A stretch of 64,000 nucleotides of DNA from the NCBI GenBank assembly GCA_003224085.1, contig QHYK01000086.1:1-64000 (forward strand), written 5' to 3'. Origin of the DNA: Acidobacteriota bacterium (GTDB lineage Bacteria; Acidobacteriota; Terriglobia; Acidiferrales; UBA7541). Positions 54,957 to 63,630 of this stretch are shown here, piece by piece; positions within the stretch are counted from its first letter, which is position 1, and the number at the start of each line of letters is the position of its first letter. The position numbers and the translations under genes are program-made. The notes beneath the pieces are model-generated. The model was not told the DNA's origin. It did no database searches and saw only the letters and a program-made list of their open reading frames with translations.

Positions 54957-55955
54957 TCACAGCGCGGTGTAGAGGATTTGGACAAAGACGTCGCCGCTGA
55001 AGAAGCCTTTGCCCCAAGCCTCTTCGAGATCGGCAAAGGGCTTTGCCGCAACGGCTTCCTGGGCGGATTTTCCCGAGGACTTCAGCTTCTGGATGCGGTC
55101 GCGCACGGTGACCAGCATGTCGCGGAATTTGACCAGGTCGGCTTTCCCGCCGAGCGGCCCGTGGCCGGGGATGATTTTCGTGGAGTCATTTGCGAGCGGC
55201 AGAACTTTGTCCGCGGCGGCGATCATGCCGCTGACTTTGCCGCCGGTGCTGGCGTCGATGTAGGGATAGATGCCGTTGAAAAACGTGTCGCCCATGTGGA
55301 TGACGTTGGCTTTTTGAAAGTGGACGATGATGTCCGTATCGGTGTGCGCCGGCGGAAGGTGCTCGAGCACGAGCGTTTGGCCGTTGGCTTGCATTTTGCG
55401 CGTGGTAGAGAAGGTTTGCTCCGGCAGCGCGTCGGCAGGCGAAGGCGGGAAGTGCAAGCCAAGAACAAGCAGGTCATGCGCCTCGGACATGCGCTTCTTG
55501 GTGTTCTCGTGCGCGAGAATGGTCGCTCCGGCGGCGTGGAGAGAGGCGTTGTTGTCAACATGGTCGAAATGCCAGTGCGTGTTGATGACCGTTTTCACGG
55601 GCGCCTCGCCGATGGTCTCGAGAGATTCCTTGAGCTTGGGCCAGGCGGGCAAGACGAACGTGTCTACCACAATCTTGCCGTCGGTGCCGTTGAGCACCAC
55701 CACGTTTCCGCCGGGACCGGAGAGCAAGGTGAGATTCTCGGCAAGCGTCTGCGGATGAATCGGGTTCGCGGCCATCTGCGCGCGAAACGCGGCTACCGGG
55801 TCGGCAGGCGCGTTTTGCTGCTGCGGGAAGGGAACTGCGGCGCGCAGGAGCGAGGCAGGGAGGAGTTGCGCCAGGAACGCGCTGCCCGCAAGAGTGGCGG
55901 AGTCGCGCAACATCGCGCGGCGTGAGGCGGGCTTTAGAAAGGAATTCGAGTGCAT
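54957..55955 (-). CDS. Secreted MBL-fold metallohydrolase with Tat-like leader
   Basis: A 332-residue metallo-beta-lactamase-fold protein. The leader SRRAMLRDSATLAGSAFLAQLLPASLLRA has the twin-arginine pair Arg12-Arg13 followed by a hydrophobic stretch, so Tat export is likely. The zinc motif HWHFDH is at 127-132. Further ligands appear in HTDTDIIVHFQKANVIHMGDTFF (Asp) and IIPGHGPLGGKADL (His). The order resembles quinoprotein relay SoxH-like or B3-type hydrolases; the substrate is unknown. It lies between the pseudogene stretch and a LuxR-type gene. Confidence 0.9.
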   Translation of the reverse strand: MHSNSFLKPASRRAMLRDSATLAGSAFLAQLLPASLLRAAVPFPQQQNAPADPVAAFRAQMAANPIHPQTLAENLTLLSGPGGNVVVLNGTDGKIVVDTFVLPAWPKLKESLETIGEAPVKTVINTHWHFDHVDNNASLHAAGATILAHENTKKRMSEAHDLLVLGLHFPPSPADALPEQTFSTTRKMQANGQTLVLEHLPPAHTDTDIIVHFQKANVIHMGDTFFNGIYPYIDASTGGKVSGMIAAADKVLPLANDSTKIIPGHGPLGGKADLVKFRDMLVTVRDRIQKLKSSGKSAQEAVAAKPFADLEEAWGKGFFSGDVFVQILYTAL

Positions 55956-56032
55956 CAGTTTTCATCCTTTCGCTGGGCTATTTGCGGTTGAGGTAGGAAC
56001 TATACCGCATTTCGGGGGACACACCCGAGGAT

Positions 56033-56680
56033 TTAATACGGAGAATACAGAGTGCGGAGGACAGAGAACCCAGAGAGGAGCGGAAGGCAGAAAGCATTCA
56101 TAGCGCAAAAACCGTGCCGTGGCGCAGAGACGTCGCTTCGCTCGAAGCGACAGACCTGGCCCGGGGCGGGCAAAAGCGGCGGCAAGCCGCGCAGTCCAAA
56201 AAAGATTTCACACAGAGGGCCGCAGAGACATGACAGAGGCGGCGGGCGTGCGGCCGGCAAAGTGGTGCGGGGAGGCCAAGTCATGAAACCTTGGGTGCGG
56301 CGCATTTGGACAATGCCGAGTCGGTCGTCGGCGCCGACTTTTTGCTTCCTGCGGTACAAGTGGTTCTTCACCGTTTGCTCGGAAAGGCAGAAGTGACTGG
56401 CGATTTCATTGTTGGTGAGGCCTTCGGCGACGAGCGGGATGAGTTGCTGCTCGCGGCGGGTCAGCCCCAAGCGCAGGTGCACGCTGGCCGATGGGAAGCA
56501 GGTGGCTTCGCGCTCGAGGTAGTTCCAAGCATCGTAGGGTATTGCTGGAAAAGTCTTTACGAGCTGTTGGAATATCCAAATCGTTCCCTGTGGTTTTCTT
56601 CTTGGTTCTGCCCTGCTTCGAGTACTCCAATTTGGGACTTTCTGCTCTTTTTTCTGAGACTGGGCCGATTTCGTCCTCAC
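56033..56680 (-). CDS. LuxR-type HTH protein with eroded C-terminal tail
   Basis: A 215-residue frame with a clear GerE/LuxR DNA-binding domain at about 72-127: GLTRREQQLIPLVAEGLTNNEIASHF, then LSEQTVKNHLYRRKQKVGADDRLGIV. There is no receiver domain; residues 1-70 are basic and unremarkable, so the start is uncertain. After QMRRTQG the frame continues through a palindromic repeat and a purine-rich tract (56036-56190) and has no protein-like pattern. The gene has probably lost its natural stop. A regulator of unknown targets. Confidence 0.65.
   Translation of the reverse strand: MRTKSAQSQKKEQKVPNWSTRSRAEPRRKPQGTIWIFQQLVKTFPAIPYDAWNYLEREATCFPSASVHLRLGLTRREQQLIPLVAEGLTNNEIASHFCLSEQTVKNHLYRRKQKVGADDRLGIVQMRRTQGFMTWPPRTTLPAARPPPLSCLCGPLCEIFFGLRGLPPLLPAPGQVCRFERSDVSAPRHGFCAMNAFCLPLLSGFSVLRTLYSPY
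56172..56190. repeat. Dispersed palindrome AAAAGCGGCGGCAAGCCGC
   Basis: The same 19 bases, followed by a near-identical GCA-x-TCCAAA, occur at about 9430. Here the copy lies inside the tail of the LuxR-type frame. Confidence 0.7.
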
Positions 56681-56844
56681 TTTTTCCTCAATCCCCGCTT
56701 CCGCTCGCGGTACTTCCGTACTAATATTTTCCCGGGGAGGCCTACTCCCTTACGAGTACGTTTTCCCTATAGGTTTTTGTGTCGCTGCGGGAGTAGACTT
56801 TTCCTGGATAAACAGCGCTACCGGTTCGGAAAGTCGGTTTTGCC

Positions 56845-57264
56845 ATGGCGACCCACCCTGAAGCAGTGCGTGAAATGATGACTAAAAAAACCTCAGCGGA
56901 AACACCCAAACAGGCCTCCACAAACGCGGAGCGCCGTGGGAATCGCCGATGCAAGATCACGCAGCTTATGCGCATCCGGCCTTCGGATCCCGAAAAACCG
57001 CATTTCGTGGACTTGCGCGGTTCGATGAGCGTCTCGCGGTCGGGCGTCTATTTTCAGTCGAGCGAGCCAGGCTACGAGGTGGGCTTGCGGCTGTTTGTGA
57101 CTATGCCTTATTCCAACGACCCTGCTTCTCTGAATCGGGAGTACCTGGCGGAAGTGGTGCGCCGTGACGTGCTGCCCACGGGCATGTATGGCATCGGGAT
57201 CAAAATCCTGATGGAGATGGGCATACAACATTCCTACAACTTCGGGACCAGCACGCCGTTTTAG
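56845..57264 (+). CDS. PilZ-domain protein
   Basis: A 139-residue protein with a PilZ-like fold. The signature starts with NAERRGNRRCKITQLMRIRP (residues 28-47, the RxxxR motif region for cyclic di-GMP) and continues with LRGSMSVSRSGVYFQSSEPGYEVGLRLFVTMPY (a D/N-x-S-x-x-G-like motif) and EYLAEVVRRDVLPTGMYGIGIKIL. No signal peptide. The absence of a perfect second motif leaves di-GMP binding unproven. Convergent with the TPR gene, with a strong hairpin between them. Confidence 0.8.
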   Translation: MATHPEAVREMMTKKTSAETPKQASTNAERRGNRRCKITQLMRIRPSDPEKPHFVDLRGSMSVSRSGVYFQSSEPGYEVGLRLFVTMPYSNDPASLNREYLAEVVRRDVLPTGMYGIGIKILMEMGIQHSYNFGTSTPF

Positions 57265-57295
57265 CGGCTGCTGCTGAGGAGTGACAGATACAAGA

Positions 57296-57325
57296 ACGGG
57301 CGTCCCAGGCAAGTGGGACGCCCGT
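57296..57325. terminator. Bidirectional terminator hairpin
   Basis: Perfect 12-bp stem ACGGGCGTCCCA/TGGGACGCCCGT with loop GGCAAG, between convergent PilZ and TPR genes. There is no long U-tract, but the position between two stops fits termination on both strands. Confidence 0.7.
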
Positions 57326-57354
57326 CCTCGCGTTTGGGGGTGGAGAGAGACTCG

Positions 57355-57819
57355 CTACGAGGACTGCCCTAAGAGCCGCATGGTGCGGTGGCGCAACATG
57401 CCCAGCTGCCGGTTCAAGGGATGTTTGCGAGAGAGAAAGCTAAAAACCGGCGGACGCCTCTGCGTGAGTTTATTGATGGCGATGGTCAGGCGGACGTCGC
57501 GCCGTGCGAATTTCAAACCGGATTCCAGAGTTTCGCGAGCATCCTCGCGCCGGCCAGCGGCGGCGTAGACTTCCGCCAGATTCAAATAGAGCTGCGCTTG
57601 ATTTCTCTTCATGCGAACCGCGGAGTCGCAGAGCCGCTCGGCTTCGCCCCATTTTCCTTCCGAGCGCGCCATGACCACGCCCAGGTAGGACATGTAATAG
57701 GGGTTGTTCTTGTCGAGTTCAACCGCGCGGCGCATGTGCGGGAGGGCTTTTTCAGCGTGTTTGTCTCGGAGGAGGGTCAAGCCGGTCTTGAATTCCCGAA
57801 AAGCTTCCGTATCCATCAT
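57355..57819 (-). CDS. Tetratricopeptide repeat protein
   Basis: A 154-residue cytosolic protein with about three TPR units: FREFKTGLTLLRDKHAEKALPHMRRAVELDKNNPYYMSYLG, EAERLCDSAVRMKRNQAQLYLNLAEVY and AGRREDARETLESGLKFARRDVR. The basic C-terminus (RRPPVFSFLSRKHPLNRQLG) is unusual. Start ATG with GAGG 7 bases upstream. Its start overlaps the stop of a possible small gene. A scaffold role is likely, with partner unknown. Confidence 0.85.
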   Translation of the reverse strand: MMDTEAFREFKTGLTLLRDKHAEKALPHMRRAVELDKNNPYYMSYLGVVMARSEGKWGEAERLCDSAVRMKRNQAQLYLNLAEVYAAAGRREDARETLESGLKFARRDVRLTIAINKLTQRRPPVFSFLSRKHPLNRQLGMLRHRTMRLLGQSS

Positions 57820-58007
57820 GGTCTCACCTCAGTGGCCCCGGCGAAACGGGGCGGCAGGGGAATTGGATTTCCAGGATGTGGATTGTTCCCGCGGGGCGCG
57901 GAGGAAATGCGCGCCTGGCCGTGGCGAGGAGCTCCCAAAAAGAATGTTCCGCAAAGCCGGGGGATCAGCGGAACAGCCAGGGCAACGGTTGCGAGAAAGG
58001 TTCCCAT
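57816..58007 (-). CDS. Possible small secreted or membrane protein (low confidence)
   Basis: A 63-codon frame with a hydrophobic start (MGTFLATVALAVPLIPRLCG) and a Pro/Arg-rich end. Its stop codon overlaps the TPR start (ATGATG), which suggests coupling. No good ribosome binding site and no family match; the rest of the 350-base gap upstream holds nothing recognised. It may be a chance frame. Confidence 0.3.
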   Translation of the reverse strand: MGTFLATVALAVPLIPRLCGTFFLGAPRHGQARISSAPRGNNPHPGNPIPLPPRFAGATEVRP

Positions 58008-58169
58008 CCGAGTCAATTTTGAACGTACACAGACTCTTGCAAAGAATCTACTGAACGGGAGGACAGTCTTGGTGCAGCGGGACTGACGTTGTAAGGGAAT
58101 CGGCAAGGACAGGTAGTACTTCTTTGGTTATTTTAGCCTAGGTCAAACGTACCGGTGCCGTACGTTGCG

Positions 58170-59273
58170 CTAGTTTTCCTTCGGTTTCCGCTGCTTTTTC
58201 CAGCCGCGGCGCCAGTCTTCCCAGTCTTTGAGGGTGGCTTTGTACATGGCTTTGGCGGCTTTGTGCAGCCAGCGGCCGCGGCGGCGAGCCAGATCACGCT
58301 TGATGTTGGCGATTGCTTTGGGGCTGCCAAAGTGCATGTTGGCGGTTTCCCAGCCCATGTTGTAGAGCAAGCGCGCTTCGTCTCGCTCTTTGGGGAGCGA
58401 GGGGAGTTCGATGCGGCAGCAATCCGGGGCCAGCCGGCGCACGAGCCATTGGCCGTGGAAATGTACGCAGGGGTCCTTGACGCGGATGGCATTTTCGACC
58501 AGCTTCGCGCCGTGGACCGTATCGGAGGGAACCTGCATGTACCAGGCGTAGGCGGAAGTGCGGATGCCTTTGGCTTCGCGCGCGATAAAGGCACCTTGCC
58601 ACGACGAAAGCGCAAGAATTCGCGGATGGCCCAGGCTGCCGAGGCCGGCGATGCGCCGTTTTAACTGATAAGCGCGGCAGGGCTTGGGGAGCCAGGCATC
58701 GATGTGCTTACGCGCTTCGGCCGGCGGCTTGGCGGTATAGGGTGGGCACTGTTGCATTTTGGCCCAGAAGCGCACGGGATCGCGCAATTTGCTCAGCGCC
58801 AGCAGACGCAGCCATTGATGGTGTTCGGCAAGGACAAAAGCTTTGCCGCCTGACGCTATCGCGTCGCGATAGCCTTCCTCGATGGCTTCGGCGGCTACGC
58901 GGCGCGTGAGAGACAAGTGTTCCTCGGAGATGGCCAGGTACGCGCTGGTCGTGAGGCGGGCGAGGTCCAGAGTGTAGGGGGAGGGCCAGGCTTCATCTAA
59001 GTCGTTGACGCCCCAGATAAGGCGGCCTTCTTCATCGCGCCAAGTACCGAAGTTCTCGATGTGCAGGTCGCCGACGGCGAGAACGGAAGGCGCCTTGGCG
59101 AGGTCGGGGCAGGCTTCTGGCCATAGTTGGAGCCAGCGGTAAAAAGTCGCGCGAAAGAAAGGAAAGGCGGCTTCGGCCATGTGCTGATGCTTCAGAGCGA
59201 TGTCTTGCCGGACAATGGGGAGGCGTTTCGCCAGCCAGTGCTCGAAATCGGCGGTCGCTTTGAAGATGTTCAT
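58170..59273 (-). CDS. DUF2252 family protein
   Basis: A 367-residue protein of the DUF2252 family. VGDLHIENFGTWRDEEGRLIWGVNDLDEA (about 67-95) is the diagnostic motif; its GDLHxxN core resembles the catalytic loop of aminoglycoside-phosphotransferase-like kinases, and the DLDE may act like the DFG/DxD metal site. YTLDLARLTTSAYLA and FVLAEHHQWLRLLA follow. The C-terminus is Lys/Arg/Trp-rich (RRGRWLHKAAKAMYKATLKDWEDWRRGWKK). Activity is unproven. It precedes glyA on the same strand in genome order, 27 bases apart, so it is likely cotranscribed with it. Confidence 0.9.
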   Translation of the reverse strand: MNIFKATADFEHWLAKRLPIVRQDIALKHQHMAEAAFPFFRATFYRWLQLWPEACPDLAKAPSVLAVGDLHIENFGTWRDEEGRLIWGVNDLDEAWPSPYTLDLARLTTSAYLAISEEHLSLTRRVAAEAIEEGYRDAIASGGKAFVLAEHHQWLRLLALSKLRDPVRFWAKMQQCPPYTAKPPAEARKHIDAWLPKPCRAYQLKRRIAGLGSLGHPRILALSSWQGAFIAREAKGIRTSAYAWYMQVPSDTVHGAKLVENAIRVKDPCVHFHGQWLVRRLAPDCCRIELPSLPKERDEARLLYNMGWETANMHFGSPKAIANIKRDLARRRGRWLHKAAKAMYKATLKDWEDWRRGWKKQRKPKEN

Positions 59274-59300
59274 GAAAGAAAGGGAAGCTGCGACGGCGCC

Positions 59301-60617
59301 CTAGGCGCGCGCGTGTTCCGTATGCGTTTTACCGCGATGCGTGCGAGCTTCGTAGACCGGGAATCTGGCCGCAAGGTCGGCGACTTGCTTGCGGACGCGC
59401 TGCTCGACTTCCGCATTGCCGATGGCGGCAAGGACATCGGCGATCCAGCCGCCAATCAGTTCCATCTCCGGCTCGCGCATGCCGCGCGTGGTAACGGAGG
59501 GGCTGCCGAGACGTATGCCGCCCGCTTTCATCGGCGGCAGCGGGTCGAAGGGGATCGCGTTCTTGTTTACCGTGATGCCGGCACGGTCGAGGGCCTTTTC
59601 CGCGTCCGAGCCGGTGATGCCGCGGGAATGTACTTCCATCAGGAACAGATGATTGTCGGTACCGCCACTGACGATGCGGAATCCTCGTTTCACGACGGCC
59701 GCGGCCATTGCTTTGGTGTTCGAGACCACCTGCTTTTGGTATTCCTTGAAGGACGCCTCCATCGCCTCTTTGAGGCACACGGCTTTGGCGGCAATCGTGT
59801 GGACAAGCGGGCCGCCCTGCGTGCCAGGGAAGGTCAACTTGTCCAATTCTTTGGCATAGGCGGCTTTGCAAAGAACCATGCCGCCGCGCGGGCCGCGCAG
59901 GGTCTTGTGCGTGGTGGTGGAAACGATGTCGGCGTAGGGAATCGGGCTTGGATGGACGCCTGCGGCGACCAATCCCGCGATGTGCGCCATGTCCACAAAA
60001 AAGAGCGCGCCGACGGCCTTGGCGGTCTTGCCCATGCGCTCGAAATCGATAATCCGCGGATAGGCGCTGGCGCCGGCCACAATCATTTTCGGCTTGTGCT
60101 CGTGCGCGAGCTTGTCGATCTCGTCGTAATCGATGCGCTCGTCTTCCTTTCGAACGCCGTAAGCCACGAACTTGTACATGCGGCCGGAAAAATTCAGCGG
60201 ATGGCCGTGCGTGAGGTGGCCGCCATGCGACAAGTTCATGCCCAGCACGGTGTCTCCCGGCTGAAGCGTGCTCATGTAGACGGCCACGTTCGCCTGCGTG
60301 CCAGAGTGCGCTTGGACGTTGGCGTGTTCCGCGCCGAAAAGTTCCTTCGCGCGGTCAATGGCCAATTGCTCCACCTTGTCTACAACTTCGCAGCCGCCGT
60401 AGTAACGCTTGCCGGGATAGCCCTCCGCATATTTATTGGTGAAAATCGAGCTCATGGCTTCGAGCACGGCTTCGGAGACGAGGTTTTCCGAGGGAATCAG
60501 CTCGAGTCCAGTGGCTTGGCGGCGGGCTTCGTCGCGGAGCAGGTCCGCGATCTGCGGGTCGACGGAATCCAGCGGGCGGTTCATGCGTTCATTGGCGGAA
60601 GAAGTTAGCGGCGTCAT
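59301..60617 (-). CDS. glyA: Serine hydroxymethyltransferase
   Basis: PLP enzyme that converts serine and tetrahydrofolate to glycine and methylene-tetrahydrofolate; 438 residues. The frame runs further upstream, but the ATG at 60617 gives the family N-terminus ([20 protein letters not shown]). The PLP-binding Lys238 is in [53 protein letters not shown] and [13 protein letters not shown] complete the family pattern. A candidate promoter lies 51 bases upstream. DUF2252 follows in the same direction. Confidence 0.97.
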   Translation of the reverse strand: MTPLTSSANERMNRPLDSVDPQIADLLRDEARRQATGLELIPSENLVSEAVLEAMSSIFTNKYAEGYPGKRYYGGCEVVDKVEQLAIDRAKELFGAEHANVQAHSGTQANVAVYMSTLQPGDTVLGMNLSHGGHLTHGHPLNFSGRMYKFVAYGVRKEDERIDYDEIDKLAHEHKPKMIVAGASAYPRIIDFERMGKTAKAVGALFFVDMAHIAGLVAAGVHPSPIPYADIVSTTTHKTLRGPRGGMVLCKAAYAKELDKLTFPGTQGGPLVHTIAAKAVCLKEAMEASFKEYQKQVVSNTKAMAAAVVKRGFRIVSGGTDNHLFLMEVHSRGITGSDAEKALDRAGITVNKNAIPFDPLPPMKAGGIRLGSPSVTTRGMREPEMELIGGWIADVLAAIGNAEVEQRVRKQVADLAARFPVYEARTHRGKTHTEHARA

Positions 60618-60667
60618 TGCGAGTCCTCGTTTCCTGCGGCGCGCGGGGTGTGCGAAACTAAACAGCG

Positions 60668-60697
60668 ATTTTATCGGATGGAGTTGCGGAATGCCAA
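60668..60697 (-). promoter_or_regulatory. glyA promoter candidate
   Basis: On the minus strand TTGGCA and TAAAAT are separated by 18 bases, 51-80 bases before the glyA start. No glycine riboswitch fold was seen in the short leader. Confidence 0.55.
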
Positions 60698-60850
60698 TTC
60701 CGGCTAGCTTAGTCTCGTCTACGCTTGTTCGGAACTTCCGTTTCCATCTGACGACGCAAAAGCAAGGGAATGACAAAGGGTCGTTCTTTAGCTTTGCACC
60801 GAAACTGGTTATAGTTCTTCGCGCTGATTTGCAGCCGAGGAGCTTCTGCT

Positions 60851-62518
60851 ATGCGCCTACTTTGCCGCGTTGCTATCTGGCCGCTAGGGGTCATTTCATT
60901 GGTCTCCTTCGCGGCAGCGGTCGCCGTGGCGCGAAACGATAAAGAGAAGAATGAGGAAGCGCTGCAACGCAAGGTGGACCAAATCTTTGCCGCTTACGAT
61001 AAGCCCGACTCGCCGGGCTGCGCGCTCGGGGTGATCCGAGACGGCAACTTCATCTACAAAAAGGGATACGGCGCCGGCAGCCTTGAACTTGGCGTGCCGC
61101 TTACGCCGCAATCCGTTTTTTACCTGGGCAGCATCTCAAAACAGTTCACAGCCGCCAGCGTGGTTCTCGCGGCGGAGCAAGGATCTCTTTCGCTCGATGA
61201 CGACATTCGCAAATATGTCCCGGAGATTCCTTCTTACGGCAAAACCATCACTCTGCGCGAAATGCTGCACCATACCAGCGGCTTCCGCGACATCCTGAGC
61301 CTGTTGTTTCTGGCCGGGCGAAATTCGGAGGACATTCATCCTACGAACGAGTTGCTCGATTTGGTCTCGCGGCAAAAGGACCTCAACTTCGTGCCGGGCG
61401 ACGAGTTTCTCTACAGCAACACCAATTATTTTCTGATGAGCGTGGTGATCAAGCGGACCACGGGCAAAACGCTATCGCAATTTGCCGAAGAAAACATCTT
61501 CAAGCCGCTCGGCATGACACACACGCGCTTTTACGACGATCGCTCGGTCGTCCTGCCGGGCCGAGTCGCCGGCTACGCGCCGCGCTCGGTCGGAGGCTTT
61601 CGCGTGGACTGGTCCACAAACTTCGACATGGTGGGAGGCGGCGGGTTGATGAGCAGTGTGGACGACCTTCTTTTGTGGGATCGCAATTTTTTCGACAACA
61701 AACTAGGGAAGGGGAGCTTTCTGAAAGAAATGCAGACGCCGGGCGTGCTCAACAACGGCAAGCAAATCGAGTATGCGCTTGGGCTGTTCATCAGCAAGTA
61801 TCGCGGCCTGCCCACGGTCGAACACGCCGGCGCAAACTTCGGCTATCGCACGGAACTGTTGCGTTTTCCGCAGCAAAAATTTTCGGTCGTTTGCTTGTGC
61901 AATCTCGCCACAAGCAATCCGGGCCGTTTGTCTTACGAGGTTGCGGACCTCTATCTTGAGGGGCAGCTCACGGCCGACTCCCCGCCCGCGTCAGCTGCTA
62001 AAGTTGATCCACAGCCGTTCACCGGCTGGTATCGCAACCTGGAATCGCATTCCTCTTTGCAACTTTCGGCAGCCGATAGCGATATGGTGGCTTTCGGTAC
62101 GCATTTCAAACCGCGCGACGCGAATCATTTCGTCGCCGCGCCGGGAGCGGAAATCTCCTTTGACCGCGCGCAAAGCGGAGGCACGCGCCTGACGGTGTCT
62201 GTGCAAGACGGCGCGCCGCAGATTTATGAGAGATTTGAACCTCTTAAGCCTTCCCCGGAGAACCTTGCGCAATATGCCGGTGAATACAAGAGTGCCGAAC
62301 TTCAGGCTGCTTACCGTTTTGCGGTGAAGGACGGCAAGCTCACCCTGGCCACAAACTGGGGGGAGTCTGTGGACTTGCAGGCAACGGTCCGCGACGAATT
62401 CCAGAGTCCGGTCGGGGTCGCCATAGTCTTCCGCCGCGATGCTGCGGGGCATGTCACTGGCTGCGACCTTTTCGCCGGACGGGTGCGAAATATTTTCTTT
62501 ACGCGAACGGCGAAGTAG
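60851..62518 (+). CDS. Serine hydrolase, class C beta-lactamase/esterase family
   Basis: A 555-residue secreted serine hydrolase of the penicillin-binding-protein-like/AmpC family. Signal peptide about 1-28. The catalytic SxxK is Ser94-Ile-Ser-Lys97 in YLGSISKQF, and the Tyr-x-Asn motif is in FLYSNTNYF (about 192-200). The HTG-like third motif is probably HAGANFGYRTEL. The last 150 residues form an extra beta-rich lipocalin-like domain (LAQYAGEYKSAELQAAYRFAVKDGKL). Substrate could be peptides, esters or D-amino compounds; resistance is not implied. Upstream glyA is divergent. Confidence 0.9.
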   Translation: MRLLCRVAIWPLGVISLVSFAAAVAVARNDKEKNEEALQRKVDQIFAAYDKPDSPGCALGVIRDGNFIYKKGYGAGSLELGVPLTPQSVFYLGSISKQFTAASVVLAAEQGSLSLDDDIRKYVPEIPSYGKTITLREMLHHTSGFRDILSLLFLAGRNSEDIHPTNELLDLVSRQKDLNFVPGDEFLYSNTNYFLMSVVIKRTTGKTLSQFAEENIFKPLGMTHTRFYDDRSVVLPGRVAGYAPRSVGGFRVDWSTNFDMVGGGGLMSSVDDLLLWDRNFFDNKLGKGSFLKEMQTPGVLNNGKQIEYALGLFISKYRGLPTVEHAGANFGYRTELLRFPQQKFSVVCLCNLATSNPGRLSYEVADLYLEGQLTADSPPASAAKVDPQPFTGWYRNLESHSSLQLSAADSDMVAFGTHFKPRDANHFVAAPGAEISFDRAQSGGTRLTVSVQDGAPQIYERFEPLKPSPENLAQYAGEYKSAELQAAYRFAVKDGKLTLATNWGESVDLQATVRDEFQSPVGVAIVFRRDAAGHVTGCDLFAGRVRNIFFTRTAK

Positions 62519-62566
62519 TTCAGCAAGCAAAATTGCACGAAGCAGTCGTGGTGCGGCTGAGGTATA

Positions 62567-63505
62567 GTGACTGGAATTCGCCAGAATCGCGGGAGGCTTC
62601 TCGCTGTGCTTGCGTTGAAGTTTGCAGAGAAAACGGCATTTTGCTTACTACGAACGTTTACAAATTTTCCTTGCCGCCGCGCAAGACCGGCAATTCTCGT
62701 GTTCATCGCCATTGGCTTGCCCGTGCACGGAGTCTTCGCGCAGGAGAAGAATCCATATGCAGGCGACGAGAAAATCGCCAAACTGGGCGGGTATCAATTT
62801 CGTTTGAACTGCGCGTTCTGCCATGGGCTCGGCGCGCGGGGCGGTGGGCGCGGGCCGGACTTAACGCGCGCACAAAAGCGACACGGCAACTCCGACGCGG
62901 AAATGTTCCACAACATTCACGACGGCATACCCGGCACGGCCATGCCTGCCGCTACGAACGGCGGCATTGGCGTGGGGATGAGCGACGAAGAAATCTGGCA
63001 AGTGGTGACTTATCTTCGCAGCGTGCAAGTGAAAGCTCCGGAGCAGCCCGCAGGAAATGCCGAGCACGGGAAAGAACTCTTCAACGGCGCACTTGGTTGC
63101 TCCACGTGCCACATGATTCAAGGGAAGGGAGGGCGGCTGGGCCCTGACCTCACAACCGTAGGTGGTTCTCGTTCGGCGGAGTACCTTGTCGAATCGGTGC
63201 GGAATCCCAATCGGCGGCTTGCCCAAGGAATTTTCGAAGCGATGAAGGAATTTCCGCAGGAGTACGAAACGGTGTCGGTCGTCACCGCCGATGGAACGAA
63301 ACTTAGCGGCGTGGTATTGAACCAGGACCAGTTCACGCTGCAGATGCTGGATACGCGCGAGCAGGTGCACCTGTTTGAAAAAGACAAGTTGCGTTCGTTC
63401 GAGACTCGGCGCGAATCGGCGATGCCCGCCTACGAACAGAAAACTTTGAGCGACAAGGATCTGCAGGACGTGATTGCATATCTGCAAACCGTGGGTGCCC
63501 AATGA
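62567..63505 (+). CDS. Secreted diheme c-type cytochrome
   Basis: A periplasmic electron carrier with two heme-binding sites: CAFCH at 82-86 and CSTCH at 178-182 (numbering from the GTG at 62567). GAEMFHNIHDGIPGTAMPA-type and MPAYEQKTLSDKDLQDVIAYLQ stretches supply the distal Met residues. The start is uncertain: GTG at 62567 (GAGG nearby) and GTG at 62606 (GGGAGG 9 bases before) are both possible; no ATG is available. The hydrophobic leader ends VHGVFAQ. The stop overlaps an in-frame ATG of the next gene, so it probably carries electrons from the following quinoprotein. Confidence 0.85.
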   Translation: MTGIRQNRGRLLAVLALKFAEKTAFCLLRTFTNFPCRRARPAILVFIAIGLPVHGVFAQEKNPYAGDEKIAKLGGYQFRLNCAFCHGLGARGGGRGPDLTRAQKRHGNSDAEMFHNIHDGIPGTAMPAATNGGIGVGMSDEEIWQVVTYLRSVQVKAPEQPAGNAEHGKELFNGALGCSTCHMIQGKGGRLGPDLTTVGGSRSAEYLVESVRNPNRRLAQGIFEAMKEFPQEYETVSVVTADGTKLSGVVLNQDQFTLQMLDTREQVHLFEKDKLRSFETRRESAMPAYEQKTLSDKDLQDVIAYLQTVGAQ

Positions 63506-63533
63506 AAGGTGAAAGGGCGGTGTTCCAAGAGAA

Positions 63534-63630
63534 AAGCAGATTCCTTGCTGCGCTCGGAATGACAAGGTCCGTAAAGACGATACCAAAAAGCGGATTTCTC
63601 GCCCGCAAAGAGCGCGGCCTCGGAATGACA
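63534..63630. repeat. Two divergent copies of a dispersed GTCATTCCGAG-type repeat
   Basis: AAGCAGATTCCTTGCTGCG followed by CTCGGAATGACAAGG (63534-63567) and a changed copy AAGCGGATTTCTC...GGCCTCGGAATGACA (63586-63630) lie in the same orientation. Read in any frame they give the well-known meaningless peptides (CHSERSKE, VIPSAARNL). They occupy the space before the quinoprotein start. Confidence 0.8.

Noticed and set aside
54840-55925. 361-codon plus-strand frame opposite the MBL hydrolase
   Set aside because: The minus strand encodes all MBL motifs and a leader; the opposite frame is Gly/Val/Arg-rich noise.
59127-60608. 493-codon open frame on the plus strand opposite glyA
   Set aside because: It is the antisense of a fully recognisable glyA and a DUF2252 start; high GC at third positions keeps such frames open. 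No family pattern.
60618-60667. Glycine riboswitch before glyA
   Set aside because: The leader is only about 50 bases from the -10 box and has no recognisable tandem aptamer.
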